NCBI GenBank assembly: GCA_014860745.1
Contig: JACZJC010000003.1
Coordinates: forward strand, 54,681-118,680
Direction: 5' to 3'
Length of the DNA: 64,000 nucleotides
From: Anaerolineales bacterium
Lineage (GTDB): Bacteria; Chloroflexota; Anaerolineae; Anaerolineales; Villigracilaceae
The notes beneath the pieces were generated by a model. That model saw only the letters and a program-made list of their open reading frames with translations. It was not told the DNA's origin and ran no database searches. The translations under genes and the position numbers were made by a program. Within the stretch, counting starts at the first letter, position 1. The number at the start of each line of letters is the position of its first letter. Shown here in pieces: positions 1 to 8,420 of this stretch.

Positions 1-2
1 AA

Positions 3-515
3 AAAACGCTCGGATTACTGGTCGGCTTTGCCGGTGTGCTGGTGCTGATGAGCAAAGACCTGCTCGCCAGCGAGCACGGCTCTGTGATTGGGCAATTCGC
101 AGTGATCCTCGCCGCGCTTTTCTATGCGGGGAGCGCGGTCGGCATCCGGAAATATTCCCAGCACATCAATAACACCATGCGCGGCGTGGGTTTTCTCGTC
201 ACATCCACCGTTCTAATGTGGCTGATTGGCCCGCTGGCGGAAAGACCCTTTGAGTTTCCCACTCTGCCCATCACCTGGGTGGCTGCGCTTTGGCTGGGCG
301 TGCTCGGTTCGGGGTTTGCCATGATCATGCTGTATTATCTGATTCATGAGATCGGCCCCACGCGCGCAACCCTGGTCACATATTTGTTCCCTGTCGGCGG
401 TGTGATTCTTGGCGTGCTCTTCCTCAAAGAACATCTTTCCTGGCAGTTGATAGCCGGCACCCTCTTGATCATCGCCAGCCTCTTCGTGGTCAATTACACA
501 AAGAAACCTGCATGA
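3..515 (+). CDS. EamA/DMT-family transporter, C-terminal part (cut by window start)
   Basis: The reading frame is open from the first bases, so the gene begins upstream of the window. The visible ~170 residues form about five hydrophobic helices and end in a short basic tail (KKPA), typical of the second half of a 10-helix EamA (drug/metabolite transporter) protein. The motif near the end, GPTRATLVTYLFPVGGVILG followed by FLKEHLSWQ, is the conserved last helical hairpin of EamA permeases. Such inner-membrane exporters move metabolites or amino acids; the substrate cannot be read from sequence. The stop overlaps the era start by 4 nt (ATGA), which implies translational coupling. Confidence 0.85.
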   Translation, partial: KTLGLLVGFAGVLVLMSKDLLASEHGSVIGQFAVILAALFYAGSAVGIRKYSQHINNTMRGVGFLVTSTVLMWLIGPLAERPFEFPTLPITWVAALWLGVLGSGFAMIMLYYLIHEIGPTRATLVTYLFPVGGVILGVLFLKEHLSWQLIAGTLLIIASLFVVNYTKKPA

Positions 516-1417
516 CCCATCGCTCCGGTTTTGTCGCCATCATCGGACGCCCCAATGTGGGCAAGTCCACCTTGCTCAATGCGCTGCTTGGGCAAAAGGT
601 CGCCGCTGTTTCACCGCGCCCGCAAACCACGCGCAAGCGTCAGCTTGGCATCCTCACCACCGAACAAGCCCAGGTTATTTTTGTAGATACGCCCGGCCTG
701 CACAACCCGCGTCATAAACTGGGCGAATTCTTAAACCAGGAAGCGCAGGAAGCCCTCGATGGTGTGGATTTGATTCTCTGGCTGGTGGATGTCTCCTCCC
801 CGCCAACAGATGAGGACATCCAGATATCTGGCATGCTCAACAAAGTCGCGCGTCGGACTCCCCGACTGCTGGTCCTGAACAAAATGGACATGCTCCACAC
901 TGACGCAGAAGGCGAATCAGCTCGCAGCGAGGAATATGCCCAATTGCTGAATCAGGCACCGGTTAAAAAAGTATCCGCAGTGAAGCGGATTGGGCTGGGA
1001 GAAATGCTCGAGACTCTGATTCAACTTCTTCCGGAGAGACCGTCTGAATATCCCGAAGAACAGATCACCGATATATACGAGCGCGAAATTGCGGGCGACT
1101 TGATCCGCGAAGCCTGCCTCATGCAATTGCGCGACGAGGTGCCTCACAGCCTGGCCGTGCGCATCGATGAATTCAAGGAACGTGAGAACGGCATGGTGTA
1201 TATCGCCGCGACGATCTTTGTGGAACGCGAATCGCAAAAGGGAATCGTCATCGGCGAGGGCGGCAGGATGATGAAATCCATCGGCAGCGCCGCGCGCAAA
1301 CAGATCGAAGAGATGGGCGGAAGAAAAGCGTTTTTGGAATTGCGAGTCAAAGTGCACAAGGATTGGCGCGACGACCCGAATGCATTGAAACAACTGGGGT
1401 ATGTGAAGAAGAAGTAG
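512..1417 (+). CDS. era: GTPase Era
   Basis: Era is an essential GTPase that binds the 3' end of 16S rRNA and assists 30S maturation. The 301-residue length fits the family. The G1 P-loop GRPNVGKST is at residues 12-20, followed by the switch region, G3 DTPGLH, G4 NKMD, and a C-terminal KH domain with the VIGEGGRMMKSIG signature around residues 246-258. The start is fixed by the ATGA overlap with the upstream transporter. The gene is the last of a plus-strand pair and is followed at once by a long AG-rich inverted repeat, then the convergent YitT gene. Nothing unusual in the motifs. Confidence 0.97.
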   Translation: MTHRSGFVAIIGRPNVGKSTLLNALLGQKVAAVSPRPQTTRKRQLGILTTEQAQVIFVDTPGLHNPRHKLGEFLNQEAQEALDGVDLILWLVDVSSPPTDEDIQISGMLNKVARRTPRLLVLNKMDMLHTDAEGESARSEEYAQLLNQAPVKKVSAVKRIGLGEMLETLIQLLPERPSEYPEEQITDIYEREIAGDLIREACLMQLRDEVPHSLAVRIDEFKERENGMVYIAATIFVERESQKGIVIGEGGRMMKSIGSAARKQIEEMGGRKAFLELRVKVHKDWRDDPNALKQLGYVKKK

Positions 1418-1423
1418 CCACCA

Positions 1424-1472
1424 TCTTTCCTCTTTCCTCTTTCATCGTGAATGAAAGAGGAAAGAGGAAAGA
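1424..1472. terminator. 22-bp perfect inverted repeat between convergent genes
   Basis: A perfect 22-bp inverted repeat (1424-1445 and 1451-1472, 5-nt loop) made almost only of AG/CT steps lies between era and the convergent yitT. It would form a stable hairpin on either strand and probably ends both transcripts, though it lacks a classical GC stem plus T-tract. Confidence 0.5.
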
Positions 1473-1476
1473 AAAT

Positions 1477-2361
1477 TTACCGACCCTTCCAGGGCTTGAA
1501 CCCTTCCCCAAACGCCTCGTGCGCGGTTCCAATAACCATAAAGGCTTCAGGGTCGCTTTCATGCACGATGGCTTTCAGCGAAGCCACTTCAGCGCGGGAG
1601 ACCACACAATACAAAACGGGGCGGGAATTACCGGTGTATGCGCCCCTGCCCTCAAGATAGGTGACACCGCGCGCCAGTTCTTCGATGACCCGGTTGGAGA
1701 CATCATCCGCGCGTGCCGTCATGATCATCGCCGTGCGGACGGTGCCGCCGCCTTCCAGCACCGTCTCGGAAACAAGGCCGCTGACATATAACGTGATCAT
1801 CGCATACAGAGCCAGCTTCCACCCGAATACAAACCCAGCCGAAAGAATGACAGCCGTATCCACAATGAGGTAACTTTGAGTCATCGGAACACCGCGCCAG
1901 CGGTTGAGGATGCGCGCAAGGATATCCGAGCCGCCGCTTGTGCCGCGCGCGCGATAGACCAATCCATAACCAATGCCGCTGATGATCGCGCCGTACAATG
2001 CGCTGAGAAAAATATCGCCCTGCAGATCGTTGATCAGAATTTGGGAATAGGAAACGAAGGCGGGAATCTTCAAAAGCAGGTCAGTGAGCAGGGAGTAGGT
2101 AATGATGGCAACTGCCGTACGCATTGCAAATTTGGATCCGCCGAGGAAACGCCATCCCAGCAGGAAGAGTGGGATGTTGCCGATCAACACCATCAAACCA
2201 ATCGGCCAGCCGGTGAAATGATTGATCAACTGGGAGATGCCGCTTACCCCCCCCGAAGCCAGGTTCGCAGGGATGAAGAACAAGCGCAAACTCACCGCCT
2301 GAATCAGGCTGGAGAGGATGATCAATAAATAATCTCGAATCGTTGGCCAGTATTTTTTCAT
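1477..2361 (-). CDS. YitT family membrane protein (DUF161 + DUF2179)
   Basis: A 294-residue protein with five or six hydrophobic helices in the first ~190 residues, including the conserved VYRARGTSGGSDILARIL stretch of YitT (DUF161) proteins, followed by a soluble DUF2179 domain ending in the usual FMVIGTAHEAFGEGFKPW. YitT proteins are inner-membrane proteins of unknown function, possibly transporters, and the DUF2179 domain is related to ligand-binding folds. Convergent with era; no operon partner. Confidence 0.9.
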   Translation of the reverse strand: MKKYWPTIRDYLLIILSSLIQAVSLRLFFIPANLASGGVSGISQLINHFTGWPIGLMVLIGNIPLFLLGWRFLGGSKFAMRTAVAIITYSLLTDLLLKIPAFVSYSQILINDLQGDIFLSALYGAIISGIGYGLVYRARGTSGGSDILARILNRWRGVPMTQSYLIVDTAVILSAGFVFGWKLALYAMITLYVSGLVSETVLEGGGTVRTAMIMTARADDVSNRVIEELARGVTYLEGRGAYTGNSRPVLYCVVSRAEVASLKAIVHESDPEAFMVIGTAHEAFGEGFKPWKGR

Positions 2362-2466
2362 TCGTTTTCCTTTTGTAAAATTCGATTCATTATAGCCGAA
2401 GCCTCTTTCTCCTTTCTCCTCCTTTTCACGATTCGTCCCTCATTTTCCATCCCCCCCTTCCTTTGG

Positions 2467-2472
2467 TACAAT
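2467..2472 (+). promoter_or_regulatory. -10 box close to start codon (leaderless-type promoter)
   Basis: TACAAT with only 8 nt to the ATG at 2481 and no Shine-Dalgarno sequence between. Transcription would begin at or next to the start codon. Confidence 0.5.
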
Positions 2473-2480
2473 CACGCCCT

Positions 2481-3491
2481 ATGAAAATGAAAAACTGGCA
2501 AGTTTGGCTTGGGGTGCTGATCAGCGTCTTTTTTATCTGGCTGGCCCTGCGCGGCCTTCATTTGGAAGATTTCTGGAACGCGGTACAAAAAGCGGATTAC
2601 ATCTGGCTCGTGCCCGGCATCGGCGTCTACTTCATCGCCGTGTGGATTCGCGCCTGGCGCTGGCATTACCTGCTGGGTCCCATCAAGAAGATTCCCACCA
2701 AAACCATGTTCCCCGTCACCGCCATCGGATACATGGGTAACAATATCTATCCCGCCCGCGCGGGCGAGGTGCTGCGCGCCGTGATCTTGAAAAGGAAGGA
2801 AGGCGTGTCCGTCTCCGCTTCACTGGCCACCATCATCGTGGAGCGGATTTTCGACGGTGTGGTGATGCTTTCTTTTGTTTTCGTAAATTTACCCGAGTTG
2901 GCAAAACTCACAGGCGCGTCGGGGTTCGTCGGCAACATTCAACAAGCAGCGATCATTGGCACAGGCGTCTTTCTCGGCGCGCTGGTCATTTTTTTGCTGG
3001 CGGCCATGTTCCCGCAAGTCACGGCGAAGACCGGGCTGTGGCTGGTCGAACGCATGACTCCCAAACGCCTGCACACGAAGATCGTCACCATCATGAACAA
3101 ATTTCTGGATGGACTCGCTTCGCTGCGCTCCCCCTTTAACGTGTTGATGGTCTTCTTTACTTCGGTCATCATCTGGCTGTTGGAGACAGGCAAATACTGG
3201 TTCGTGATGCACGCCTTCGATTTCAACGTCTCATTCTTTGCATTGATGCTGATGAACGGCATTGTCAACCTCGCCACCACCATCCCATCCGCGCCGGGCT
3301 ATATCGGCACCTTCGACGCCCCGGGCATCGCCGTGCTCACAGCCTACGGCGTGGACCAGGCCACGGCGGCAGGATATACAATCACGCTGCATGTGGCGCT
3401 CTGGCTTCCGATCACATTGCTCGGTGCGTATTTTCTGACGCGCGAGGGCATCAAGTGGAGCGATTCATTAAGGGAAGAAACCGCAGAATAG
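2481..3491 (+). CDS. UPF0104 / lysylphosphatidylglycerol synthase transmembrane family protein
   Basis: About 336 residues, with eight or so transmembrane helices and the family motifs RAWRWHYLLGP, NNIYPARAGEVLRA and the late IPSAPGYIGTFDAPGI. This is the flippase-like membrane domain seen in MprF and in stand-alone UPF0104 proteins. Without the GNAT-like synthase domain it is unlikely to aminoacylate lipids; lipid or glycolipid translocation is the usual guess. The ATG at 2481 was chosen over an in-frame TTG at 2463 because that TTG overlaps the -10 element TACAAT and would give six atypical residues. Confidence 0.85.
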   Translation: MKMKNWQVWLGVLISVFFIWLALRGLHLEDFWNAVQKADYIWLVPGIGVYFIAVWIRAWRWHYLLGPIKKIPTKTMFPVTAIGYMGNNIYPARAGEVLRAVILKRKEGVSVSASLATIIVERIFDGVVMLSFVFVNLPELAKLTGASGFVGNIQQAAIIGTGVFLGALVIFLLAAMFPQVTAKTGLWLVERMTPKRLHTKIVTIMNKFLDGLASLRSPFNVLMVFFTSVIIWLLETGKYWFVMHAFDFNVSFFALMLMNGIVNLATTIPSAPGYIGTFDAPGIAVLTAYGVDQATAAGYTITLHVALWLPITLLGAYFLTREGIKWSDSLREETAE

Positions 3492-3641
3492 ACCCATCTC
3501 TCCTCACCCGCTTGGAGTTATACTTACAAAATGCCGCACAAGTATGCAACCTTGAATTTTGATTGCAGCTGACAAAACAATTTAAGAAATTTACTTGTCA
3601 ATGCGGCAAGCGGTAAGACATCGTGAACGAGGCGTTTTATC

Positions 3642-4304
3642 ATGAACCCAACCAGCAACCCCAAAAAAGAAAAGCTGCGAATCCTCATTGCGGACGATGT
3701 TCAGGAAACGAGGCGCAATACCCGCCTGATGATCGCCGAAATCGAGAATGTGGAAGTCGTGGCGATAGCATCGAACGGGAAGCAGGCGGTGGAGATGACG
3801 AAGGAACAACGCCCGGATATCGTCATCCTGGATATCAACATGCCGGAGATGGATGGGCTGACCGCGTTCAAACACATTGTCCAGGCGTATCCCGGCACAG
3901 GATGTATTCTCATCTCCGGAGAAAAAAGCCCGGTAACAGAGAGTGAAGCCAATGCCATCGGCATTCATGAATATCTGGTCAAGCCCTTTATCATTGAAGA
4001 ACTGGAAGAGGCGATCCGGCATGTCAGTGAAAGCTTGGGTGAAACCCGCAGGGAAATGGCACAGTCGTATCAAGGGAATAGATCCATTTCGGTTTCGCTC
4101 GAACAGACAGCCAATGAATATTTGAAGGAAGGCCGCACGGACGAGCAGGCCACCCTAATCTTTGAGCAGCTTGCGGAAAACCCGCAATGCGATGCGCGCT
4201 GGCTGGAAGCACTTGCCATGATCTATGCCGTACAGCAGGAATGGGGAAAACTCAAGTCCATCTCGGTGAGGCTTGAGCAAAAGAAAAATAACGAAAACAA
4301 GTAA
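3642..4304 (+). CDS. Response regulator with receiver domain and helical C-terminus
   Basis: Residues ~12-130 form a canonical CheY-like receiver: acidic pair D18-D19, phosphoacceptor D64 in LDINMPEMDG, and the conserved Lys in YLVKPF. The remaining ~85 residues are helical, with TPR-like spacing (NEYLKEGRTDEQATLIFEQL), and contain no recognisable DNA-binding or enzymatic output. It may act by protein-protein contact. No histidine kinase is adjacent; the nearest are at 15-17 kb. The FAD oxidoreductase follows 30 nt downstream and may be co-transcribed. Confidence 0.9.
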   Translation: MNPTSNPKKEKLRILIADDVQETRRNTRLMIAEIENVEVVAIASNGKQAVEMTKEQRPDIVILDINMPEMDGLTAFKHIVQAYPGTGCILISGEKSPVTESEANAIGIHEYLVKPFIIEELEEAIRHVSESLGETRREMAQSYQGNRSISVSLEQTANEYLKEGRTDEQATLIFEQLAENPQCDARWLEALAMIYAVQQEWGKLKSISVRLEQKKNNENK

Positions 4305-4334
4305 GCGGGTTTTCATTCGAAAATTTGGAGTGTT

Positions 4335-5615
4335 ATGAAGATAGCGATCATTGGAGCAGGGTTTGGCGGCATGGCCGCGGCATGGGATTTGAAAAAGGCG
4401 GGGCACGATGTAACCATTTTTGAGTCGGCAGATTATGTGGGCGGGCTGGCAAGCGGTTTCAAGGAACCCCATTGGGATTGGTCGGTGGAGAAGTTCTATC
4501 ACCACTGGTTTCAATCGGACGGCGAAATGCTGGGGCTGATCCGCGAGTTGGGATTGGAAGACAAGGTCATCTTTCCGCGCCCTTACACGGTGATGCTGCA
4601 CAATGGGAAGTGGCATCCGTTCGATTCGATCCTGCACGCGCTTCTTTTTCCCGGACTTGGGTTTGGTCTGAACAAAATCCGCTTTGGCTTTGTCGGACTC
4701 TTTCTGCGCCTGACGAAGAACTGGCGCGGGTTGGAAAAGGTCACCGCCCACGAGTGGATGATGAAATATGCGGGCAGGCAAGTCTACGAGCAGATGTGGC
4801 AGCCGCTCCTCATCGGCAAATTCGCTTCGTATTACAAAGATGTCAACATGGCGTGGCTGTGGGCACGGATGCACGCGCGGACGACTCGTCTCGGCACGTT
4901 CGAAGGCGGCTTTCAAAAATTTGCGGATGTATTTGCGGAAAAATTACGAGAAATGGGAGTCGGGATTCGGCTGGGGGCGGGTATCAAATCCATTAATCAG
5001 GATCAGGCATCCCGAAGCTTGAGCGTGGATGGTGAATCCTTCGACAAGGTTTTAGTCACCACATCGCCGAATCTGATGGCGAAGTTATGTCCCGAACTTC
5101 CTGAAAATTATTTGAAGGGACTTTTGGAATTGAAATCGATGGGCGCGGTGGTGATGACGCTTTCGCTCAAGCATCAACTCTCGAAGGAAAAGTATTACTG
5201 GTTCAACGTGCCGAAGGAGGAAGGCTATCCCTTCCTCGCATTGGTGGAGCACACGAATTTTGTTTCGAGCGAACATTTCGGCGGCGACCATATCGTGTAC
5301 GCGGGCGATTATTTGGAAGTGGGTCATGAATATTTTTCTTTGACCGATGAACATTTGCTCGAACGATTTATTCCCGCTTTTCAAAAGTTCAATCCCGAAT
5401 TTTCGCGCGAGTGGATTAAGAAGATCTGGGTGCACAAAACCAATTACGCCCAGCCCGTGCCGCTGGTGGGACATTCGAAGAACATCCCCGCCATTCAAAC
5501 GCCCATCGAAGGGTTGTATTTCGCTTCAATGAGCCAGGTCTACCCCTGGGACCGCGGCACGAATTTCGCGGTGGAAATTGGAAGACGTGCGGCGAGGATG
5601 ATGGTAAAAGATTAA
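4335..5615 (+). CDS. FAD-dependent oxidoreductase (protoporphyrinogen oxidase / amine oxidase type)
   Basis: A 426-residue flavoprotein starting with a dinucleotide-binding fold (IIGAGFGGMAAAWDLKKAGHDVTIFE, residues 4-29) and the GGLASG motif; the C-terminal FAD-contacting segment is YFASMSQVYPWDRGTNFAVEIGRRAA. The overall pattern, including the early KFYHHWF motif, matches the NAD(P)/FAD proteins near UDP-galactopyranose mutase and phytoene-desaturase-like enzymes that often sit in cell-surface polysaccharide loci. The substrate cannot be predicted. It has no glycan genes around it here. Confidence 0.85.
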   Translation: MKIAIIGAGFGGMAAAWDLKKAGHDVTIFESADYVGGLASGFKEPHWDWSVEKFYHHWFQSDGEMLGLIRELGLEDKVIFPRPYTVMLHNGKWHPFDSILHALLFPGLGFGLNKIRFGFVGLFLRLTKNWRGLEKVTAHEWMMKYAGRQVYEQMWQPLLIGKFASYYKDVNMAWLWARMHARTTRLGTFEGGFQKFADVFAEKLREMGVGIRLGAGIKSINQDQASRSLSVDGESFDKVLVTTSPNLMAKLCPELPENYLKGLLELKSMGAVVMTLSLKHQLSKEKYYWFNVPKEEGYPFLALVEHTNFVSSEHFGGDHIVYAGDYLEVGHEYFSLTDEHLLERFIPAFQKFNPEFSREWIKKIWVHKTNYAQPVPLVGHSKNIPAIQTPIEGLYFASMSQVYPWDRGTNFAVEIGRRAARMMVKD

Positions 5616-5682
5616 ATTTTTTTCGTACAAAGAGGTAAAATGAGGAAAGTCGTCAACACCTATTCCTCAACAGGAGGGAAAT

Positions 5683-6561
5683 ATGCCAAAAGTAGATGAT
5701 GTTGGTCATAGCGATTCAACAGTACCAAAAATAGAGGTTCTGTCGAATATCTTTGATATGCATTTTATGATTACTCAGGCGGTCATAAAGAAATATCCAT
5801 CGTATAAGCGAAAATATCGATATGTTGATATGACCTCTGGGAAGGGTCATGTTCCATATTCTGACATTGTTTCAAAAGTGAATAAAGTTCATACACTAGA
5901 ATGGTCTGGAAAAAGCTTGATACATGAAGGGAAATTATTGGGAAGCCCTTTAGTTTTTCTTACTGTTGCAGAATCGGAAAAGGTAAAAATTCCCTACCGA
6001 GCTGATTTCATTGAAACCAACAATGATAATTTTCAGGAATTAAAGGATGCAGTAAAAACCCGTTTTATCTTAAACAGTTGGACAGAAATTAATACCAAAG
6101 CCTTCTTACATCAAAAGGATTATGAACAAGCTATTCCTGAATTATTCACTTCTCGCGATGATAAGGAACTTGGGTTGTTTTTTATTGACCCATCTGGAAA
6201 CAAGCCAAACTTGGAAACTCTCAAGTTTATAGCAAAAACAAGACCGAAAATGGAGTTGTTGCTATATATTTCAGCTACAAACATTAAACGCGAGTTTGGA
6301 TACACAAAGAAATATCTTTCAGATTATATGAAGGAAATCGGGAAAGAATATTGGTTAATCAAGAAACCCATCAAGGGCGATAAGTTTCAATGGACGTTTT
6401 TACTTGGGAGCAATTCAGATATTTTCAAAGACTATAGAAAGATAGACTTCTTGCGACTTGATTCTGATGACGCACAAAAGTTTTTTCCGAAATTAGAGCT
6501 TAGCACAAGGCAAAGACAAGATATGTTTCAGCTAAAATTTCCCGATATGGATGAAAAATAA
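5683..6561 (+). CDS. tcmP: Three-Cys-motif partner protein TcmP-like
   Basis: A 292-residue protein resembling the TcmP family, whose members are encoded beside a three-cysteine Gp37/Gp68 (DUF5131) protein, as here. [12 protein letters not shown] (residues ~47-58) lies where the family has the glycine-rich loop of a Rossmann-like, methyltransferase-type fold (usually YIDLFAGPG), and [12 protein letters not shown] resembles a methyltransferase motif IV region. Clearly more AT-rich than the flanking genes, suggesting acquisition. RBS GGAGGG lies about 8 nt before the ATG. The two genes are 57 nt apart. Biochemical function is unknown. Confidence 0.7.
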   Translation: MPKVDDVGHSDSTVPKIEVLSNIFDMHFMITQAVIKKYPSYKRKYRYVDMTSGKGHVPYSDIVSKVNKVHTLEWSGKSLIHEGKLLGSPLVFLTVAESEKVKIPYRADFIETNNDNFQELKDAVKTRFILNSWTEINTKAFLHQKDYEQAIPELFTSRDDKELGLFFIDPSGNKPNLETLKFIAKTRPKMELLLYISATNIKREFGYTKKYLSDYMKEIGKEYWLIKKPIKGDKFQWTFLLGSNSDIFKDYRKIDFLRLDSDDAQKFFPKLELSTRQRQDMFQLKFPDMDEK

Positions 6562-6618
6562 AACAAAAGTTCTATTTTAGTGATAAAATCGAATTGTCTC
6601 TATTTCTCGGAGGAGAAA

Positions 6619-7344
6619 ATGGCTCAGTCTCGAATCGAGTGGACCGAATCGACATGGAATCCGCTCACAGGCTGTAACAAGATCAGCCCTGGCTGTAAAC
6701 ACTGCTACGCAGAGCGCATGGCAAAACGTCTTCACGCCATGGGACAGCCGAACTATGCTAACGGCTTCAAATTAACCATGCATCCGCAGGCGCTCGAAAA
6801 GCCTTTGGAATGGAAAACCCCACAGGTTATCTTCGTCAATTCCATGAGCGACTTGTTCCACAAGGATGTGCCGCTGGAATTCGTCCAAAGCGTGTTCGAT
6901 GTGATGAAGCGCGCTCATTGGCATCAATTTCAGGTCTTAACCAAACGCTCCGAGCGGTTGATGGAACTCAGTCCGCAATTGGAATGGACAGACAATATCT
7001 GGATGGGTGTCAGCGTCGAAAATGCTGATTACACGTTCCGAATTGACCACCTGCGAAAAACGGGCGCGAAAATAAAGTTTTTATCGGTCGAGCCGCTTTT
7101 GGGTCCCATTCCCAGGATGAATTTGAAGGGAATCAACTGGGTTATTGTCGGCGGCGAATCGGGTCCTGGGGCGCGTCCGCTCGAAAGAGAATGGGTTGTC
7201 GATATAAAGAATCAATGTATCAGAGCAAAAGTTCCCTTCTTCTTCAAGCAATGGGGCGGCGTACAAAAGAAGAAAGCGGGCAGGTTACTCGATGGTAGAA
7301 CCTGGGACCAAATGCCAAAGAAAATAGATCTGGCAAGAGCATGA
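6619..7344 (+). CDS. DUF5131 (phage Gp37/Gp68) three-Cys-motif protein
   Basis: A 241-residue protein with [14 protein letters not shown] at the start and the three-cysteine motif C19-x6-C26-x2-C29 followed by YAERMAKR, characteristic of the DUF5131 family, thought to bind an iron-sulfur cluster in a radical-SAM-like way. Other family motifs are [27 protein letters not shown] and [11 protein letters not shown]. The start at 6619 follows a strong GGAGGAG; the longer frame from 6580 would include that RBS. Downstream partner of the TcmP-like gene. The domain name comes from phages, but no phage genes are nearby. Confidence 0.88.
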   Translation: MAQSRIEWTESTWNPLTGCNKISPGCKHCYAERMAKRLHAMGQPNYANGFKLTMHPQALEKPLEWKTPQVIFVNSMSDLFHKDVPLEFVQSVFDVMKRAHWHQFQVLTKRSERLMELSPQLEWTDNIWMGVSVENADYTFRIDHLRKTGAKIKFLSVEPLLGPIPRMNLKGINWVIVGGESGPGARPLEREWVVDIKNQCIRAKVPFFFKQWGGVQKKKAGRLLDGRTWDQMPKKIDLARA

Positions 7345-7379
7345 ATAAAAAGAAGGCGGATTACCGCCTTCTTTTTATT
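7344..7379. terminator. Bidirectional rho-independent terminator
   Basis: Perfect 16-bp stem (7344-7359 and 7364-7379) with a 4-nt loop, an A-tract on the left and a T-tract on the right. It lies between the convergent DUF5131 and GNAT genes and can serve both. Confidence 0.9.
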
Positions 7380-7406
7380 CCACGGCGTTATATTATATTG
7401 GACATT

Positions 7407-8306
7407 CTACAAAAAAAACTCAGGCGTAAAGTTCAGGTAATTCTCGAATTTTCCGAACGGAACATTGCTCATCAAAATAGCCGAGAATGAATCGATCTGG
7501 TATTTGCGTTCGATGAAATACTCGATCGCCTTCCTGTTGACAAGCGGCACAGAAGCCCCAAACTCTCCGTCCTGCTTCGCCATCAGGCTTTCGGCGTGGG
7601 CCAGCACGGCGGGAAAATCATTTTCATCCAGCACGGCAAACGGCCCGTGGTTCGCGCCGACGTACCCATAACCGACGATCTCACTTCCACGTTTGTAAAC
7701 GAATCCGTCGCGCATGCTGGCAATCCATTTATGGATGCTTTCGCGCGCATGGCCAACAAGTTCGCGGTCGATGCGGTGGATGGATTCAAGATGGATATTC
7801 AAATCCAGCGGTTCGATTCCAAGGTCGGTCGGCAGTGTCACTTTTTCGGCCTTGCGATAAAAATACTTGAACAGAAAACGTCCGCGCATGCCCATCTTCA
7901 TGTAACGATGAAGAGCACGTTCATCCAGCGTGGCAATGATGGTGCGATAGCGCGCGCCGTTGTCTGCAAACGCGCGGGATAACAATCCGCTTCCGATCCC
8001 CGCCGACTGCTGGTCCGGGGATACGAAGAACTCGGTCAACTCCTGAAGCCCGTCGTGTTCGATGGTCCGCGCATAACCGAGGATCTCCCCGTCATTTTCC
8101 GCCACCCAAAATTGAGAGGCATCCTTTGCCAAAAAATCGAACATCGGCTTGCGTTTTTCCCAGATCGATGCGAGCATTTCAGGGTCGTTCCCGCCTGAGA
8201 TCGCCTGCACATTCATCCGCTCGCTGTAATCCATGATGGATTTGAGGAAGACCTTGAACACCGGTAAAGAGTCTTCCGCTGTTCCAACGCGATAGGTGAT
8301 TGTCAT
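7407..8306 (-). CDS. GNAT family N-acetyltransferase
   Basis: A 299-residue protein whose first half contains the GNAT fold: the acetyl-CoA motif QQSAGIGSGLL (around residue 97) is preceded by the strand LTEFFVSP. The second half (YGYVGANHGPFAVL and the ending region) looks like a second, more diverged GNAT-like lobe, as in two-domain acetyltransferases. The substrate is not predictable. The ATG at 8306 is the only reasonable start. Single gene between a convergent terminator and the NBR1 gene. Confidence 0.85.
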   Translation of the reverse strand: MTITYRVGTAEDSLPVFKVFLKSIMDYSERMNVQAISGGNDPEMLASIWEKRKPMFDFLAKDASQFWVAENDGEILGYARTIEHDGLQELTEFFVSPDQQSAGIGSGLLSRAFADNGARYRTIIATLDERALHRYMKMGMRGRFLFKYFYRKAEKVTLPTDLGIEPLDLNIHLESIHRIDRELVGHARESIHKWIASMRDGFVYKRGSEIVGYGYVGANHGPFAVLDENDFPAVLAHAESLMAKQDGEFGASVPLVNRKAIEYFIERKYQIDSFSAILMSNVPFGKFENYLNFTPEFFL

Positions 8307-8369
8307 TATTAAAATCCTTTCCGGTCATAGATAAGCCATTATAGCATTTGAAGTAATCCATAAAAAAAG

Positions 8370-8403
8370 GCCTCCCAAGTTGACATAAGTCAACTTGGGA
8401 GGC
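8370..8403 (-). terminator. Rho-independent terminator of the NBR1-domain gene
   Basis: 15-bp perfect stem (8370-8384 and 8389-8403), loop of 4, followed on the minus strand by a run of seven T. It sits 17 nt after the stop of the gene at 8421-9377. Confidence 0.9.
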
Positions 8404-8420
8404 TTCATCGTCTGCGGTGT

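Noticed and set aside
5683..7344. Prophage remnant, because of the Gp37/Gp68 name
   Set aside because: No integrase, capsid, tail or lysis genes nearby; the domain is common outside phages.
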